NCBI GenBank assembly: GCA_007844125.1
Contig: CM017570.1
Span: forward strand, 50,624,685-50,688,684
Source: Sinonovacula constricta
Taxonomy: Eukaryota; Mollusca; Bivalvia; Cardiida; Solecurtidae
DNA length: 64,000 nucleotides
Reading direction: 5' to 3'
Both the position numbers and the translations under genes were made by a program. Numbering within the stretch: position 1 is the first letter of the stretch; the number at the start of each line of letters is the position of its first letter. Below the pieces are notes generated by a model, which was not told where the DNA came from, ran no database searches, and saw only the letters and a list, made by a program, of their open reading frames with translations. Positions 37,311 through 50,405 of this stretch are shown piece by piece.

Positions 37311-37955
37311 ATCTTGTCCTAAAACTGTCTCAAGAAACAATGTTGTCCTAAGACCTGTCTTAAGAAAAAAAATGTTGTCCTAAACACTATTTAATTCCAT
37401 TGACCTGTACTACAGTATATTTAAATTTATGTATTATATAGGTCTAAGTTAATTAGTAGTGATTGTTCACAGCAATAACGTCAATCGTGTTTACCTTGTT
37501 GTTGATATTTTCACCAGATGTTGTTTTTATAATGCTATTAACATTTAAGAACACATGAAAGGCAGATACACTAGTCTACTTGTATTATTGTTTTGAGATG
37601 ACCCCCGAAAACTTGTTGGTGACCTCATGGAAAATGGGCTAGTATGCGTGTTTTTAAAAACGCTGGAAATAGGATTTGGAAAGTCTTCATTGAATGAATT
37701 TTACTGAAGTGAGTAAATTAGTATCAGTTGAACAAAACTTTATTCCTTTTCCATTACTTATTATATCAGTAAGCAGTAAAATTGTTTAGTACCACGAAAA
37801 CTTGTTGGACCATCATAAACGTTTAAAATATGCCAGATATTTCTGGCGATGGAAGACATAAAACTCCATTCTTTTTCACGGTATTTCTGATATGCCTAGT
37901 AATTAAAAGTTGTTGCAGCAGGCACAGTATATTAAAGCATTTATTATGATTGATG
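37311..37955. other. 3' flank of the transposase
   Basis: Holds a direct repeat CGAAAACTTGTTGG at about 37606 and 37796, otherwise AT-rich. The transposon's right end probably lies here but was not fixed. Confidence 0.4.
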
Positions 37956-37962
37956 TTGTTAA

Positions 37963-37979
37963 GTTTATTATTATTATTA

Positions 37980-38053
<74 letters not shown>

Positions 38054-38118
38054 ATTATTATTATTATTATTATTATTATTATCATCATCATCATCATCAT
38101 CATCATTATTATTATTGC
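37963..38118. repeat. (ATT)n/(ATC)n microsatellite
   Basis: Perfect ATT repeats with a few interruptions, then ATC repeats, then ATT again. Poly-Ile frames on both strands are artefacts. Confidence 0.95.
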
Positions 38119-38751
38119 TAAATGCAATGACAGAAAGAGTTGCTACATTTCTGATCGCCTAAATTGAAGAATTAAGGCTTTTTAATCTTAATTTTACCTA
38201 AAACATGTTTGTTTGAAATGCATGTTTACATTTATACAAGAGATCAATTGCTATATTATGTTCAGTTATTCGTCATGGTTCGACAATCATTCCATTTTGA
38301 TAATAAACTAAAATAGTAGTTCAGACTGACTTTGCCTAGACGGTTTTGCATTCAAGCGGAAGGCTAACTGGTAGCGTTAAATCAACGTACTAAAATATTT
38401 TCAAAAGGTAAAAAGTATACATGCACATTGCAATTTGGAAAGATATGCACAGACGCAAAGTAAATACAGATGATAAAGGTAATAAAAGTGTGTTTCAGAT
38501 TATGAAATCTCGCTTACAAAATAATTAACGCTTTCTGGTTTAGCATACAAAACCGAGTCGAGAGGAAAGTTATAAAACATACACACTCGAGAAATCCCGA
38601 CATTGCATTACAAATGTCTAGATAGAAGAGCACAATATTTATGATGGAGTCGTTTGGAATTGCGAATCAATGTAGAAATGTATCAGCTCATTTTAATATA
38701 AGGACCAGGCGTTTACGTAGCGAATGAACTGGAACATATGAAATGGTTCGT

Positions 38752-39005
38752 TACGGGGGCGGATCCAGAAAAGTTTGGTTGGGTGGTGGTGGTGCATGAA
38801 TCTAGACCCATTCAACTTTTATCGCAGTAAAAACTAGATATATATACAAAATAAAGGACACAAACTCCACCTAAGTAGTGAACAGAAAAAATACTTTAAA
38901 AGCTTATTTTTTTTTCAAACTAACATGTATGTGTTTTTTTTTATCTTTTACCTGGTTGTTGGGGGATGCATCCCCTATCACTCCCGCCCTGCATCCATCT
39001 CTGTT
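38752..39005. mobile_element. MITE-like element (tentative)
   Basis: The left end GGGGGCGGATCCAG and the right end (reverse complement CAGAGATGGATGCAGGGCGG) form an imperfect inverted repeat around an AT-rich, non-coding centre containing GGGGGATGCATCCCC. GGGCGGATCCAG-type ends are common on small non-autonomous DNA elements. A possible partial relative sits at 56548-56600. Confidence 0.4.
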
Positions 39006-39399
39006 TCGTTACATATGTCGTTTTATCATTTATTATGTCATTTGAAATAATATAGGACAGGGATATACTTATTTAATGTAAAATGGATCCCAACATTGAA
39101 ACAAAACGTTCCGGTCAGTTACGTAAGCGTTCGCATTATCATGGAACCCACATTTACTTTCGTCCGTGATCCTTAATTCGTAAATGACAATGGTGGACGA
39201 AGGATGTCCGACCCCAAAGACAGGAAGGTTAACTTGGTTTAATAAAAAAATTAAGTCGTAGGCTGGAACAGCTCAAATCTAAAAATCGTCAAACAAACAA
39301 CGCCGCCACAGTTTACGTTTGGTACGTAAGCGAAAGTAATTTGTTATATATATATATATTTCTGGTTAGTGAGACAAATAACCGTTATATTTTACACGT

Positions 39400-40380
39400 T
39401 TTGAGTATTTATATTTGGAGACAGATAAACGTTCAGTCCTAAGCCATGTATCACTTTAAATATGTATTGGAATCGATCATTTTGTAAAGTTTTTAATGTA
39501 TGGTCTATGGCAGATTTTTTCGTTAAATCGTTGGAGCTATATAAAATTGTATTGGCAAACTTATAATCTATGTCCATCCTTTTACAGCAAGTGAAGTTTT
39601 GATTGTTGGTAAAGGCACGCTGAATTAAGACCCCTAATCTGTTACCTCCTGTATAAATTCTATATCCACTGTTATTGGGAAAGTATGACGTTAAATTTAT
39701 GTCCATTCGTTCACATTTTATAAAAAAGAGTTTGTAATTGGTTTAATTAATCTCAATAGTCAAACTCTCTTAATGACATTGTCAAACGTTTACGTTTAAT
39801 CCAGATTCCACCTGTCAGCTCCTGTTTAAGTATCGGGATGTAATTATCATTGGGAAATTTAAGAGGTGGATCTTGATAACATCTGTCACATCCCATCTAA
39901 GTTCTATATACATTGCCGTTAGTAGAGTTACATTCTGAAACTTAGTGGTTGAGGGAAACGCTAATTCTAGGTCCCATCTGCCTCACTGTTTGTGAGTTTT
40001 ATAAACATTGTCATTAAAAAAAGACGCTGTTTATTATGTCCACCCTTTCAGATCCTATTTTAGTTCTGAAAGTAATGTTGTTGGTTAACGGAGACGCTGA
40101 ATTTAGTCATTGGTTATGTAAAGCCCTCAATCGATGAAACTCATGACACATATATCTGTTTGGAATATGCCGTTTTATTTGTAATATTGCATGCTGAATC
40201 GACATCTCCTCTGTCACATTCTTTGTACGTTTGATACATAATGATATTGGCAAAGTTACAAGTTACACGTTGAATCTGTATCCCATCAGTCCCACCTTAC
40301 GTAAGTTCCAGGACGTATTCTCATTGGCAAAGGTTAACAAAGACTCTAGATAAAAGCTTTGCCTACTCTTCCAAGTAATT
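39400..40380. repeat. Ancient ~75-bp degenerate tandem array
   Basis: A phrase of the type ACGCTGAATTTA, GTCCCATC.GTCACA, TTTAGTTCTA.AAACATTG and TCATTGGCAAAG returns about 10-12 times with heavy divergence (for example near 39610, 39960, 40030, 40100, 40190, 40270 and 40400). It abuts the 3' end of the tetraspan gene and its last unit seems to run into the stop-codon region. Open frames in it are not genes. Confidence 0.6.
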
Positions 40381-43300
40381 TTAGTACATAAAGTCCCTGT
40401 TAAAAGAACGCGCTGAATATATTACTCTCCGGTCAGTGTATATAGGTATCTGGTACCTATTGCGGTCATTGTACATAGGTATCTGGTACCCATTGCGGTC
40501 ATTGTACACAAGTATCTGGTACCCATTGCGGGCAGGAATATTGTACACTGAGTTTGGACATCTATTGACCTCACCCATCTCAATCTTACTACCGGAGTTT
40601 ACATGTGTTGTCACCGTCCCTCTTCCTATTTCCGTACCAATCTCACTACCGGAGTTTACATGTGTTGTCACCGCCCCTCTTCCTATTTCCGTACCAATTG
40701 CGTGCGTCTCTTCATTACTAATGTGTCGTCTTTTGACTTCGTCTGAATGGAACCAGCAGAAAACTATTACCAAAATGCCGATGCCGATGAAAACTCGAGA
40801 CATCCTGCCGTCAATAACAATGGTAAGGAGTCAGAAGATAATGGCTGACCTTTGGCGACGTACTTCTCTCCAAACCATATGGTTCCGTCGTGTACACTGT
40901 AGGCTATGAGCCGGAAGATAACTATCCCGATTACTGCCGGACCTACAACACATATAATAGGATAGGTAGATGTTATTCATTGACAAGAAATAGCATTGAT
41001 ACAAAACATGAAAGGGCGCCCAGTATGTTTTAACATTACACAACGTTATTTGACGCGCGGATGTGTAATTTAAACGTAACATATATTCGAAAAGTATTTT
41101 TGGCCTTCCCATTAAAAGCTGTTTAAACCAAGTAACTTGAAAAAATACATACTTGATACAATTCTGAAGTGACAAGAAGTCTTCAAAATGTATTTACCAA
41201 TAGAATCACCCTGGCCATTTTTACATAATGGACATGTCAGGATACCACCGAAAAGAACCGAATGGCATGAATACTACAGCATCTGACTGATAAATGTGAA
41301 TTCTAAGCAAATTAAGATGGCAATGCCGTGAATACAATATACTACCAATATTGGTGTGGCATACACCGACCAGTTCTGTGTTTACATTTTCTTTTTGACA
41401 AGAAAATACGTAGAAATTATGTTAACATGACCAAATCCAATGTTGTCTGTTGCTGATAGTTGAACCTTCGATCATGAGACTGTGCATCTCCAAGATGTGT
41501 TAAGATGTGTTAGTCTGATTTGTTCCCACATGTGCGTACATACATTTGTTCTGTGTTAAATGAAGAAAATAGTCACAGAGTGTGCCCACATTTACTATAA
41601 CATGTATAAACAGCGAATCTGTAACACTGACATATCGTTGGAGAGAAGAACATGTTATCGACAATAAGAATAGTTTTAGGAATATCGTGACGTTAATTGT
41701 AAAGTCGCTGTGTTTAGGGAGCAATGTGAACAGAAAACCGTGCACAAATATATGCAAACACAGATTTGTATTACTGGTGTACACTTTGTTCCGCGTGAAT
41801 AACGGTCACTTACCCTATTACAGTATTGCTTCGGATTATCTGAACGAAAAGACAAAGATTCCAAAGCGGCCATACGACTATACATCCTGTATTTTTTATA
41901 AGAACTGGCAAATAATGGTACAATTTGTCATTGCCAATAAAGCAATGACTCTGTCCATGCGCACAATTTTTACATATGAGGTTAAAAATGTAAATAAGAG
42001 TAGAACATTGCAATAATAAGAAGCCATTATTAATACCAACTGCGGACAGTATAAAAGGTCAATTTCAAAGTAAAAGTTGAAAATGGTCTAAGAATTACTG
42101 CATATCTTAAAAAAATTGAACTACGATGAGACATAGGACAGACAAAAGGGATTTAACACTAAAACGTTACATTACACATGGAAAACATCAAGTGACACTC
42201 CTTATAATTGTTAGAAATTAGACATAAAGGTAGGGGCAAGAGCTTGAAACTTATTGATTGGCTGGATTCAGTGGGTTTGGAACTGTATATTACCTCCAGT
42301 AAGCAGGAAAAATGCGGCCTCAGATAATAACTTCTGGGTGTGTTTTATTATACATGGGGAAATTATAAGAATGACAACAGCTGCTATTGCGGCTATCAAT
42401 GCTGGAATCTGGAGAAGTGCTATCCATTGAACAAGATATGTGGAAAGAAAACGCATGTTTTACACAATGTGACGTAGATTCATTAGGTAATATACATTGA
42501 TTATTTTGGATAAACATAAACATATTAACATATTAACATGTTATCGAAAAGATTTTTCTAACAACAACAGCCTCGTTTTATCAGCATGTCTGATGTATAC
42601 AAAGACACAATACCTTATATATTAAGGACATGGTCCTGCGTGCGTTTTATTAATCCAAGTGTCAAGACAGTAACAGCCAGTATGCCTAAATTAAATGCAT
42701 GTAACAATGTATTATCCCCGTTGTTGGAAATTCGAGTATCCTTTATTCTCACACTCAAACTGTATTCTATGTAAATACATTTCTTAACAAAACCTTTGTG
42801 CAGGACATTACAAATCGTGAACTAAATCGCTGTCACAGTTATTTTCAATATAAATATGCATAATGAGGATTGGTGCTAAAACATATCGATGTCCGAAAGA
42901 ATTACCCACATGATGATCTGGACCCGAGTTCAAAAGTAAATGTGGATTTCGTAGTGTAAACATAGACCACTTTGCAGTATAACTCAGTTAGGTAGTGCAT
43001 TATGTAAGGGGATGTTATGGTTCGCTTTCGGGATAATTGTAGGACATAAAAACAACAACATTTCTGTTAAAACGTTTCGTGTAACAATATATTATTTTAG
43101 TTGTTAGAGAAAAAAGTTTGCCCAAACAGTCGGAGAGCACATTTCAGACGCCCAGCTCTGGCGACTGTAAACCAGTATCCCTGCTTATTGGCGACGCTAG
43201 GGAGCGCGACGCCTACACATGGAATGCTCAGTGAAATGTGCGCTTGGGGAAAGTCTGTTTAGCGGACTTTCTAACGCTGATGAAATACGTGTCCAAAATT

Positions 43301-44897
43301 GGCAAACGGCGTTCTTTTTATTTATTTATCTTTTCGGGTCTTCATGAAAAAATGGCAGAAACGAGAGATCTTGCTTTATTTCATTTTTTAATATTACTTT
43401 TTAAAACCTTTAACGTTAATGTACATCCTTACTTACAAAAGGAGTGGACCAGTCTAAAATGATCACGCGCTAAGCTGACAATGCCAATAGTAGGCAAAAC
43501 GCTGACGCGGGACTATATCGCTGGATGTGAAGATAACTGGTTTGGTGTAACTTAAATCGGTTTTATAGACATTGTTCGAACTTTATACATTTTGTCAACG
43601 TTTGTGGAAATGCCAAAGATATGACAGAGATCAGCATACAAGTTGCCGGGGAAATGGCAATTTAAATCAGATCTTCGCAGGTCATTTTTATTGTCATGGT
43701 TTTTTGAAAATTATTAATTATTGTTGGTTAATCGTCTTGTTGTGATGTGATAAATTAATAAAGGCAGAAGATGACGACATTGTTGTCTTCATTTATTTTG
43801 TGTGGTTTATTTATTTATTTGCTTTAAACAACTTTTCTGGAATAAACAATTCAATAAATGCACAACTTTATCCATACAATTATTTAAAAAAATGCAACCA
43901 TGTACAAGCTTTAGACCCATACTTACATAAGTATATAGGAATACTCCTGGTACGTCCTCCAATGTTCGGACTGAATTGTAACAACTTGAGATTTTCTATT
44001 AGCAACAAAACAGTCCATAGCCATGAAAAGATTACTCTTAACGATTCATTGAGCAAGAACGGTTAAAACTAACTTTACATGCAATGATTCTGCACTGGCA
44101 ATATACACAAACGATTTTTGTAAGGTCCGCACAAATCTTAAAAAAGCATGGCCAGAGCCAGCGTACAGGAATGCTTTTCTTACATAGCACTTCTGTATTG
44201 TTTGTGGTTTGAATGCCATACTAACTTTCACTTGACATTAACGTTTGTTAAGTTGTGTTCTTAATGTCAGTCCAGTGTGCTATTTTAAACCACAGTAGCA
44301 CATATATGTATGCACTTACTTAATAACATTGCTTTCTTACAATATCAGTTAAATCGGGATTAAGGACATTGAGGTCCTTCTGATTTTACTGTTTCTCCTA
44401 ATGTGTCTTCGTCCATTTTACTTTAAATGTGTGAAGTAGGTTAAGATTAGGAAATCAACAGTGTTCACTGTATACATAATCGTGATACAAAAATGCTTCC
44501 ATACATAGCAACTTTGAAAATAAAAAATCAGATACCGAGAAAGAAAAAAATCATAACATAACATGTTCCAGATGACCAAGCCTATCTTTAAATTCATGTT
44601 GTTCAACAAACATGGAAACTTACTCACAAAGTTTGGCGATGTCGGATTTATATGTACAAATGGTTATTTAATATTGTCATTTGTAATATTTGACATTCAG
44701 CTATACATTTGTAAAAATGAAAAGATATATCTGTTCAAAACCTAAATAATCTACCTACTTTAGCGTGTGAACAGAAATAAGATATACAAACCTTCACCTT
44801 GGTACTCAGTCATGTAAATGCGGAAGCCTGCTACATGTACACCCAAGGCAATACATGCAAACACGATGGTCGTAATCACAATCCAAATCCAAGCCAT
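40381..44897 (-). CDS. Claudin/PMP22-like tetraspan membrane protein, six exons
   Basis: Exons on the minus strand: 44897-44798 (ATG), 44192-44079, 43970-43927, 42408-42294, 40942-40850 and 40793-40381 (stop). GT-AG borders and phases 1,1,0,1,1 agree, giving 292 residues. TM1 is in exon 1 (TTIVFACIALGVHVAGF). Exon 2 has RWLWPC followed by further cysteines, recalling the GLW..C..C loop of claudins. Exons 3-4 read DVPGVFLYTYIPALIAAIAA like the family's loop-to-TM2 junction. TM3 spans exons 4-5 and TM4 opens exon 6 (FIGIGILVIVFCWF). Claudin-like proteins sit in the plasma membrane at junctions or act as channel or trafficking partners. The approximately 120-residue cytoplasmic tail is odd: two copies of a GTEIGRG.VTTHVNSGS unit and three of NGYQI..YNDR. 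The last intron is only 56 nt, the weakest point of the model. The family call comes from motif order only. Confidence 0.68.
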
Positions 44898-44984
44898 CGA
44901 TGATTGCTAACATTAATCGATACACTGGAGTCTGCTTTGAAGGAAGAAATATACGTCTTCCGGTGGTTTTCTCTTTCTTGCAAC

Positions 44985-45185
44985 TGTGTATGCAATTGAC
45001 TATCTTGCAACTGTGTATGCAATTGACTATCTTGCAACTGTGTATGGTGCAATTGACTATCTTGCAACTGTGTATGCAATTGACTATCTTCCAACTGTGT
45101 ATGCAATTGACTATCTTGCAACTGTGTATGCAATTGACTATCTTCCAACTGTGTATGCATTGACAATCTTCCTAATGGTTATGCA
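44985..45185. repeat. 27-bp minisatellite upstream of the tetraspan gene
   Basis: Seven units of the type TTGCAACTGTGTATGCAATT+GACTATC, alternating TTGC and TTCC starts. It begins about 90 bp upstream of the ATG at 44897, so it lies in the 5' flank or UTR. It is open on both strands with nine-residue repeats, which is a consequence of the 27-bp period. Confidence 0.9.
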
Positions 45186-45189
45186 ATTG

Positions 45190-47220
45190 ACTAGCAAGAA
45201 AGTGAAGATTCTGCTCGGGTTTGCTTATTGCACAGAAAGTCATGATTCACGGTTGGTCTCCGAGTCGGAACGATACCACTCTCGACAAGATATTAACTAG
45301 GAACAAAAAAATCTCCTCACACTTGGGCGCGAGTTTGTCTATCTCGACATGGATTAATGTTATATATCATGCAGCAAATATGTTATCTATAATGACTAAA
45401 GTAATAAACAAATCTAACACAAATCTCAAAGATAGCCAGTACGTAACATATATAAAAAGTCGTATATTTACCCACAATCTACAGGTATTTGCTTGACTTT
45501 AGGGATATGCATATATCTTAGCTTTTCCATTCATCTTGAATCATGTCCTTTAATCGAAATATATATGTAACATCACGGGATGATAGTCCTGTTTTTTGGA
45601 CTTGTTTACATCTAAATGTCTCTTGGAAAACATAAAGAAAAAAAAAGTTTTTTTTTTTTCCGTTTTCTCCAGTTATCTGTACAATTAATATATATCTACT
45701 GTTTTTGATGTCCGTGAAAAAATATCTTCACTAAATAACGACACACTAACATACACTAATCAAATTGTTGTTCTGTCGATGCAGCTAAGATGCCTCTTTG
45801 CTTGGCTATACTCTGTCCTCTTTAGGGCCTATTTTCATATCACCATCTCATAAAAATCAATTTGTCATTTGTTCTTAACGTACTAGGCCCGTAACGTTAT
45901 ATTTTATTTATAAATTTACTCTTCTTTTTTATGCAAACTTTTGTATTTCATATTGTTTATATTTATTGTATATATGTTGTGTGCGGATGATCTTGACCCT
46001 TGTACAATGCATAAATTAATCAAACAAAACAAATAGGTTTGCTTGTTTTTCCTACACCTGTCTTAAAGACTGTTATACTTTAAAAACATAATTAGAAATG
46101 ATGAGCAGATATTTATGAAAGAACGTGTTTCCATTTCTCGGTATGTAATTATATAATAGCATGGTTAATAATTGTAACTCAGAAATGTAATCAACAAGCC
46201 TTTAACTGTGCATGCATGAACTAGCAAGTTTCACACCAGGTAGTCATGTTCCATTGCTTCTTCGGTATTTCAAAACAACGTAGGGACTTTCCCTCGTGTT
46301 TATAAACCATTTTCATTGGTCAAATTAAGTTGGTCATCGCGAAATATCTAGTTTTGTTTATTAACTAAAAGGAAGGTGTTCAATTATTCTAAATCACATA
46401 CTGTTAAACTCTGGTCTGTGTTCAGTAAATTTCACATTCTATAAGATGCTTATAAAAAGAGAAACACAGTGTGGGAACACTAAAGTTCACATTAAGGTCA
46501 TACCAAAAACAGGTACATATTTCGTAAAAATGTAAGAATATGTATTACTATAAACATGCATTCTTACAGTTTACGAGGTAACTCATTTAAAATTACCTTC
46601 ACTTATTTCTTCTATCTTCATTCTGCTTTGAGTAAATAGGTTTTATTTGTAGTGCTTTTTTAACATTTGGCGTCTTACTGGAGAGCAGACACTATTTTAA
46701 ATAATAAAGTTATCGTTTATTCGGCTCTTTTCTTCCACATGCTTTAAACAAGGTGAAATAATAAGTCAACAATACTGTTCTTTTTTTCCTATAAAACAAC
46801 ATATATACACCTAGTGACTTAGGACTTTTAGGAGTATATTTAAATGTAAATTACTCCAACTTTTAACAGTTCATAACACGGATTCGCAGAAATAAAGACT
46901 AATCTCACCAGAGGACGTAATCATTGTGATATATAATCATTGTTTAATGACTTAGCCATTATGTTTTTATACATTGACTCTGCAACATTGTTGTTTATTC
47001 GGTACAATACAAAGTATGTGAAGTTCACACCTACAGTTTACACATTAAGCATTATTCGCTCTATTGGACTGAGGAAATTGTCAAGGATGCCAGATCCAAA
47101 CTGAACGTTTGACTGGCTTTAATAAATATTTGATTCACCTTACCTAGCCGTGTACTTTATTGAATAGCGTTATACACCCTTGTATAATTTTGTCAGTTTC
47201 TTCTTGCATTCAAGTGTATT
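45190..47220. other. AT-rich stretch upstream of the tetraspan gene
   Basis: No recognised gene, RNA or repeat. Regulatory sequence of the tetraspan gene may be here but none can be identified. Confidence 0.4.
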
Positions 47221-47234
47221 TGTTATTGAGCGTA

Positions 47235-47650
47235 ACGGACTGTACGAACATGCCGTCAGCTGAAGGCTCAACGCAACAGGGCGTGACGGACTGTACGTAC
47301 ATGCCATCAGCTGAAGGCTCAACGCAGCAGGTCGTAACGAACGATACATGTATAGCGTCAAGTAAATGCATAACGTGATAAGGCATAACAGACGGTACAT
47401 ACGGGTATATGCCGTCAGCTGAAGGCTCAAAGCAAGAGGGCGTAACGGACGGTACATATCTGCCGTCAGCTGAAGGCTCAACTCAAGCGGGCATAACGGA
47501 CAGTACAAATATGATGTCAGCTGAAGGTTCAACTCAAGAGAGCATAACGGAGTGTACATACATGATGTCAGCTGAAGGCTCAACGCAAGAGGGCGTAACG
47601 GACGGTACATATAAATGCCGTCAGCTGAAGGCTCAACTCAAAAGGGAGTA
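47235..47650. repeat. 51-bp minisatellite
   Basis: Units containing CCGTCAGCTGAAGGCTCAAC occur at 47251, 47302, 47410, 47461, 47512, 47563 and 47614, mostly 51 bp apart, with one longer, decayed gap. The plus strand can read a 17-residue unit (MPSAEGSTQ..VTD.TY), and the minus strand is open as well. No signal or splice context supports a protein. Confidence 0.9.
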
Positions 47651-47659
47651 CATACGCCG

Positions 47660-48390
47660 TCAATTTTCATTTGTTATTTATTTCAAATCTTATTTGTATT
47701 CACTGTCAGATGTTACTTTAACAATTTAAGGTTATCCTTGTCTCTTGTGTGACTAAAAAGTAGTTCAATATACTTCTAAGATAAGATTTTAAACGAAATG
47801 ATGTAACATAGTAACCAAATGATACTAGACCAAATGGTAGTAGACTAAATGGGAGTAAATCGAATAGTTCTTTTACTGAAGATGACATGGGGACTTTGAG
47901 AATGAGACGGCATGAAAGTAGTTGAGACGGGAGTAGACCAAAAGGGAGTGACTGAATTGGACTAATCCCACAGTATATGATTATAGAGCAAGTTACCTTA
48001 TCAATATTAGACGTAAATGCAATATGCTTAAAAGCAGCTCCATTAGGTCAAGAGGAATACGTAAACCATGTTTGTCTCTTCTGTCATTTTAATTGGCTTT
48101 AGTCTTTAAACTTTGTCTAAATATCTTATAGGTCCTTATTTTTTCTATCATATCGAAAAAACAACACACAAAAAAACGCACTCATTTTCAATTGAAACCT
48201 GTTTATTACCACACATAAAACAAATAAACACAAATCACATTAAGAGAGTTACAAAGAATAAAGTTTGAAAAAATACTTATTTCGTCATTTCATGTGTTTT
48301 CATTTCAGTTAACACAATTGTATTTTTGGAAGCGCAACGGTATCTCGTTCATCCGAAATAAGTGAAACACCTAGGAACCTTTCTCGGAGA
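47660..48390. other. Unassigned stretch
   Basis: Short irregular repetition of AAATGGTAGTAGAC, AAATGGGAGTAAAT and AAAGGGAGTGACTGAAT-like phrases at 47810-47970. Nothing else seen. Confidence 0.4.
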
Positions 48391-48396
48391 AGCAAA

Positions 48397-48740
48397 GAAT
48401 GTGCGTAGGAATGTCGCATGTCGTTAAGAATGTGCGTAGAAATGTCGCATGTCGTTAAGAATGTGCGTAGGAATGTCGCATGTCGTTAAGAATATGCGTA
48501 GGAATGTCGCATGTCGTTAAGAATGTGCGTAGGAATGTCGCATGTCGTTAAGAATGTTCGTAGGAATGTCGCATGTCGTTAAGAATGTGCGTAGGAATGT
48601 CGCATGTCGTTCAGAATGTGCGTAGGAATGTCGCATGTCGTTAAGAATGTTCGTAGGAATGTCGCATATCGTTAAGAATGTTCGTAGCAATGTCGCATGT
48701 CGTTAAGAATGTGCGTAGTAATATTGCATGTCGTTTTGTT
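48397..48740. repeat. 31-bp CpG-containing minisatellite
   Basis: Eleven near-identical units of AATGTGCGTAGGAATGTCGC+ATGTCGTTAAG. Each unit has three CpG sites, unusual against the AT-rich surroundings, and an internal ATGTCGCATGTCG duplication. Confidence 0.92.
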
Positions 48741-48744
48741 TGTG

Positions 48745-49550
48745 TTTATATACAATGTCTCAAAATGGCCCTTCCGGGTCTAAATCTAAGCCATACCAAT
48801 AAAGTAACGGTTGTTTGAATACATGATTGTTGTAGAATAGGAACATCACATTTGTTTATTGATTCAGACTGATCAACACATCTGCTTATCGTGTTTTCAT
48901 TTCAGAATTAGATATTCTTTTAAATAAGTTGTAATATTTCATCACCTTTTAATTATATTGCATTTCAAACTATTTGTAAACATATAAACATATAACTACA
49001 TAAACATTAAGCATCTTCATCAAATACGTTGATGAAGGTTTGCTTTATATTTTTGTTGTAGCAGTTGCGTGAGTTTGTTCCAATCGTGCAATTAATTGTC
49101 GTAGACATGTAACGAAGGATCCAACAATATGTAACATATATATTCGAAGCACGTACACATAATGTTGGTTTAAAAGGAAACGATTTAAATCTAACAGACT
49201 TGTAATTGCTTAAATATGATACATATAGGTTAAAGATAAGCTGCTTAATGATCTTGGAGTTCCTCAGGGGTAGACTTTGCTATGAATCTGTTCGTTTGTT
49301 GATTCAACCCGTAGGTGTATGTGGAGGTGTTTTTGTTAATCCAGTCGGTTGTAGGTCTAGAGCCATCAACTGTCTTGTGAATCAGCGAGTTTCCAGAATC
49401 TAGAATCTGTTAGCAAAGTTGGCCTCTGTTGGGCTCACCACTAATCTACAGTCCTTATGTTTTTCTAATGGTTTATACGTTGTTCGAATAACTGGGGTTA
49501 CATATTTAAAGCAAAGAGTCTAGTGGGTGTAGTTTTGATTCAAACCTATT
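48745..49550. other. AT-rich stretch downstream of the carboxypeptidase exons
   Basis: No recognised gene; likely 3' flank of the minus-strand M14 locus. Confidence 0.4.
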
Positions 49551-49959
49551 GCTTATAGGTTTAGAGCCGCGAACTGTCTCAGGGAGGCTAGAAGTACGTC
49601 AGACGCCATGGTAATTTCCGACTCACGAAGCAGGAAGCCCGGATTAGCGGAAGCTGGTCTCAACTCGTACGTGAATGAGTACTTGATCCCTCGGGAATAA
49701 AAGTAATCGTAGCCACCTCCTGAGGCGGCATCTGAACAAGCAACAATTTAGATTTATATACACCAAGGTTCGTAGTTCTTTTTCTACTTAAACTAATAAT
49801 ATTTCCTTTGTTTTGAAATATGTATATATTAGATATAAGAACATTTCTTAACTTTCATTCAAGTAATTGAAAACTTCAATCGGATCTCCCAGGGCAATTC
49901 CGTCCTCGGGACAATAATCCCTCGTTCTTGTTCTAATGGTCATTGTTGGGACGTCCAAC

Positions 49960-50100
49960 TATTTTTGGAAAACGCGAGTCAAAAGTCTGGGTAGAACCAC
50001 CGGCGGACAACTGGATGACCTTCTGATAATAGGCATTGAACCAGACAAGGTCCCAAACCCACGTATTATACAGCTTAGGAGGAAGGAACGTTTCAAATTA
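49960..50100 (-). mobile_element. tRNA-derived SINE fragment in the carboxypeptidase intron
   Basis: In minus orientation the body GTTCTACCCAGACTTTTGAC is preceded by a decayed box-B region. Shares the CCGCCGGTGGTTCTACCCAG phrase with the other copies. Confidence 0.6.
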
Positions 50101-50289
50101 TACTAACTCGGCCACAGGCATGCTATGGATATTGATTAAACGGTTACAATGTCATTATAATGTATTCGATATAATAGGGGTATAAACTTACAAAGTATAT
50201 CGGGAGGGGTCCCGATAACGAATTGTCTTCCATGCGTTGCTTTTAAGTCTGCCATCTTTTTTTCACCGACCCAGTACTGGAATTTGATA

Positions 50290-50347
50290 GATCTTCATCA
50301 TAATCATCAGCATCTATATCATCAGCATCTATATCATCATCATCATT

Positions 50348-50405
<58 letters not shown>

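Noticed and set aside
37903..38167. Poly-Ile frames on both strands
   Set aside because: Produced by an (ATT)n microsatellite.
41582..42016. 144-residue plus-strand frame
   Set aside because: GTG start, no recognised family, and it lies within an intron of the minus-strand tetraspan gene; probably chance.
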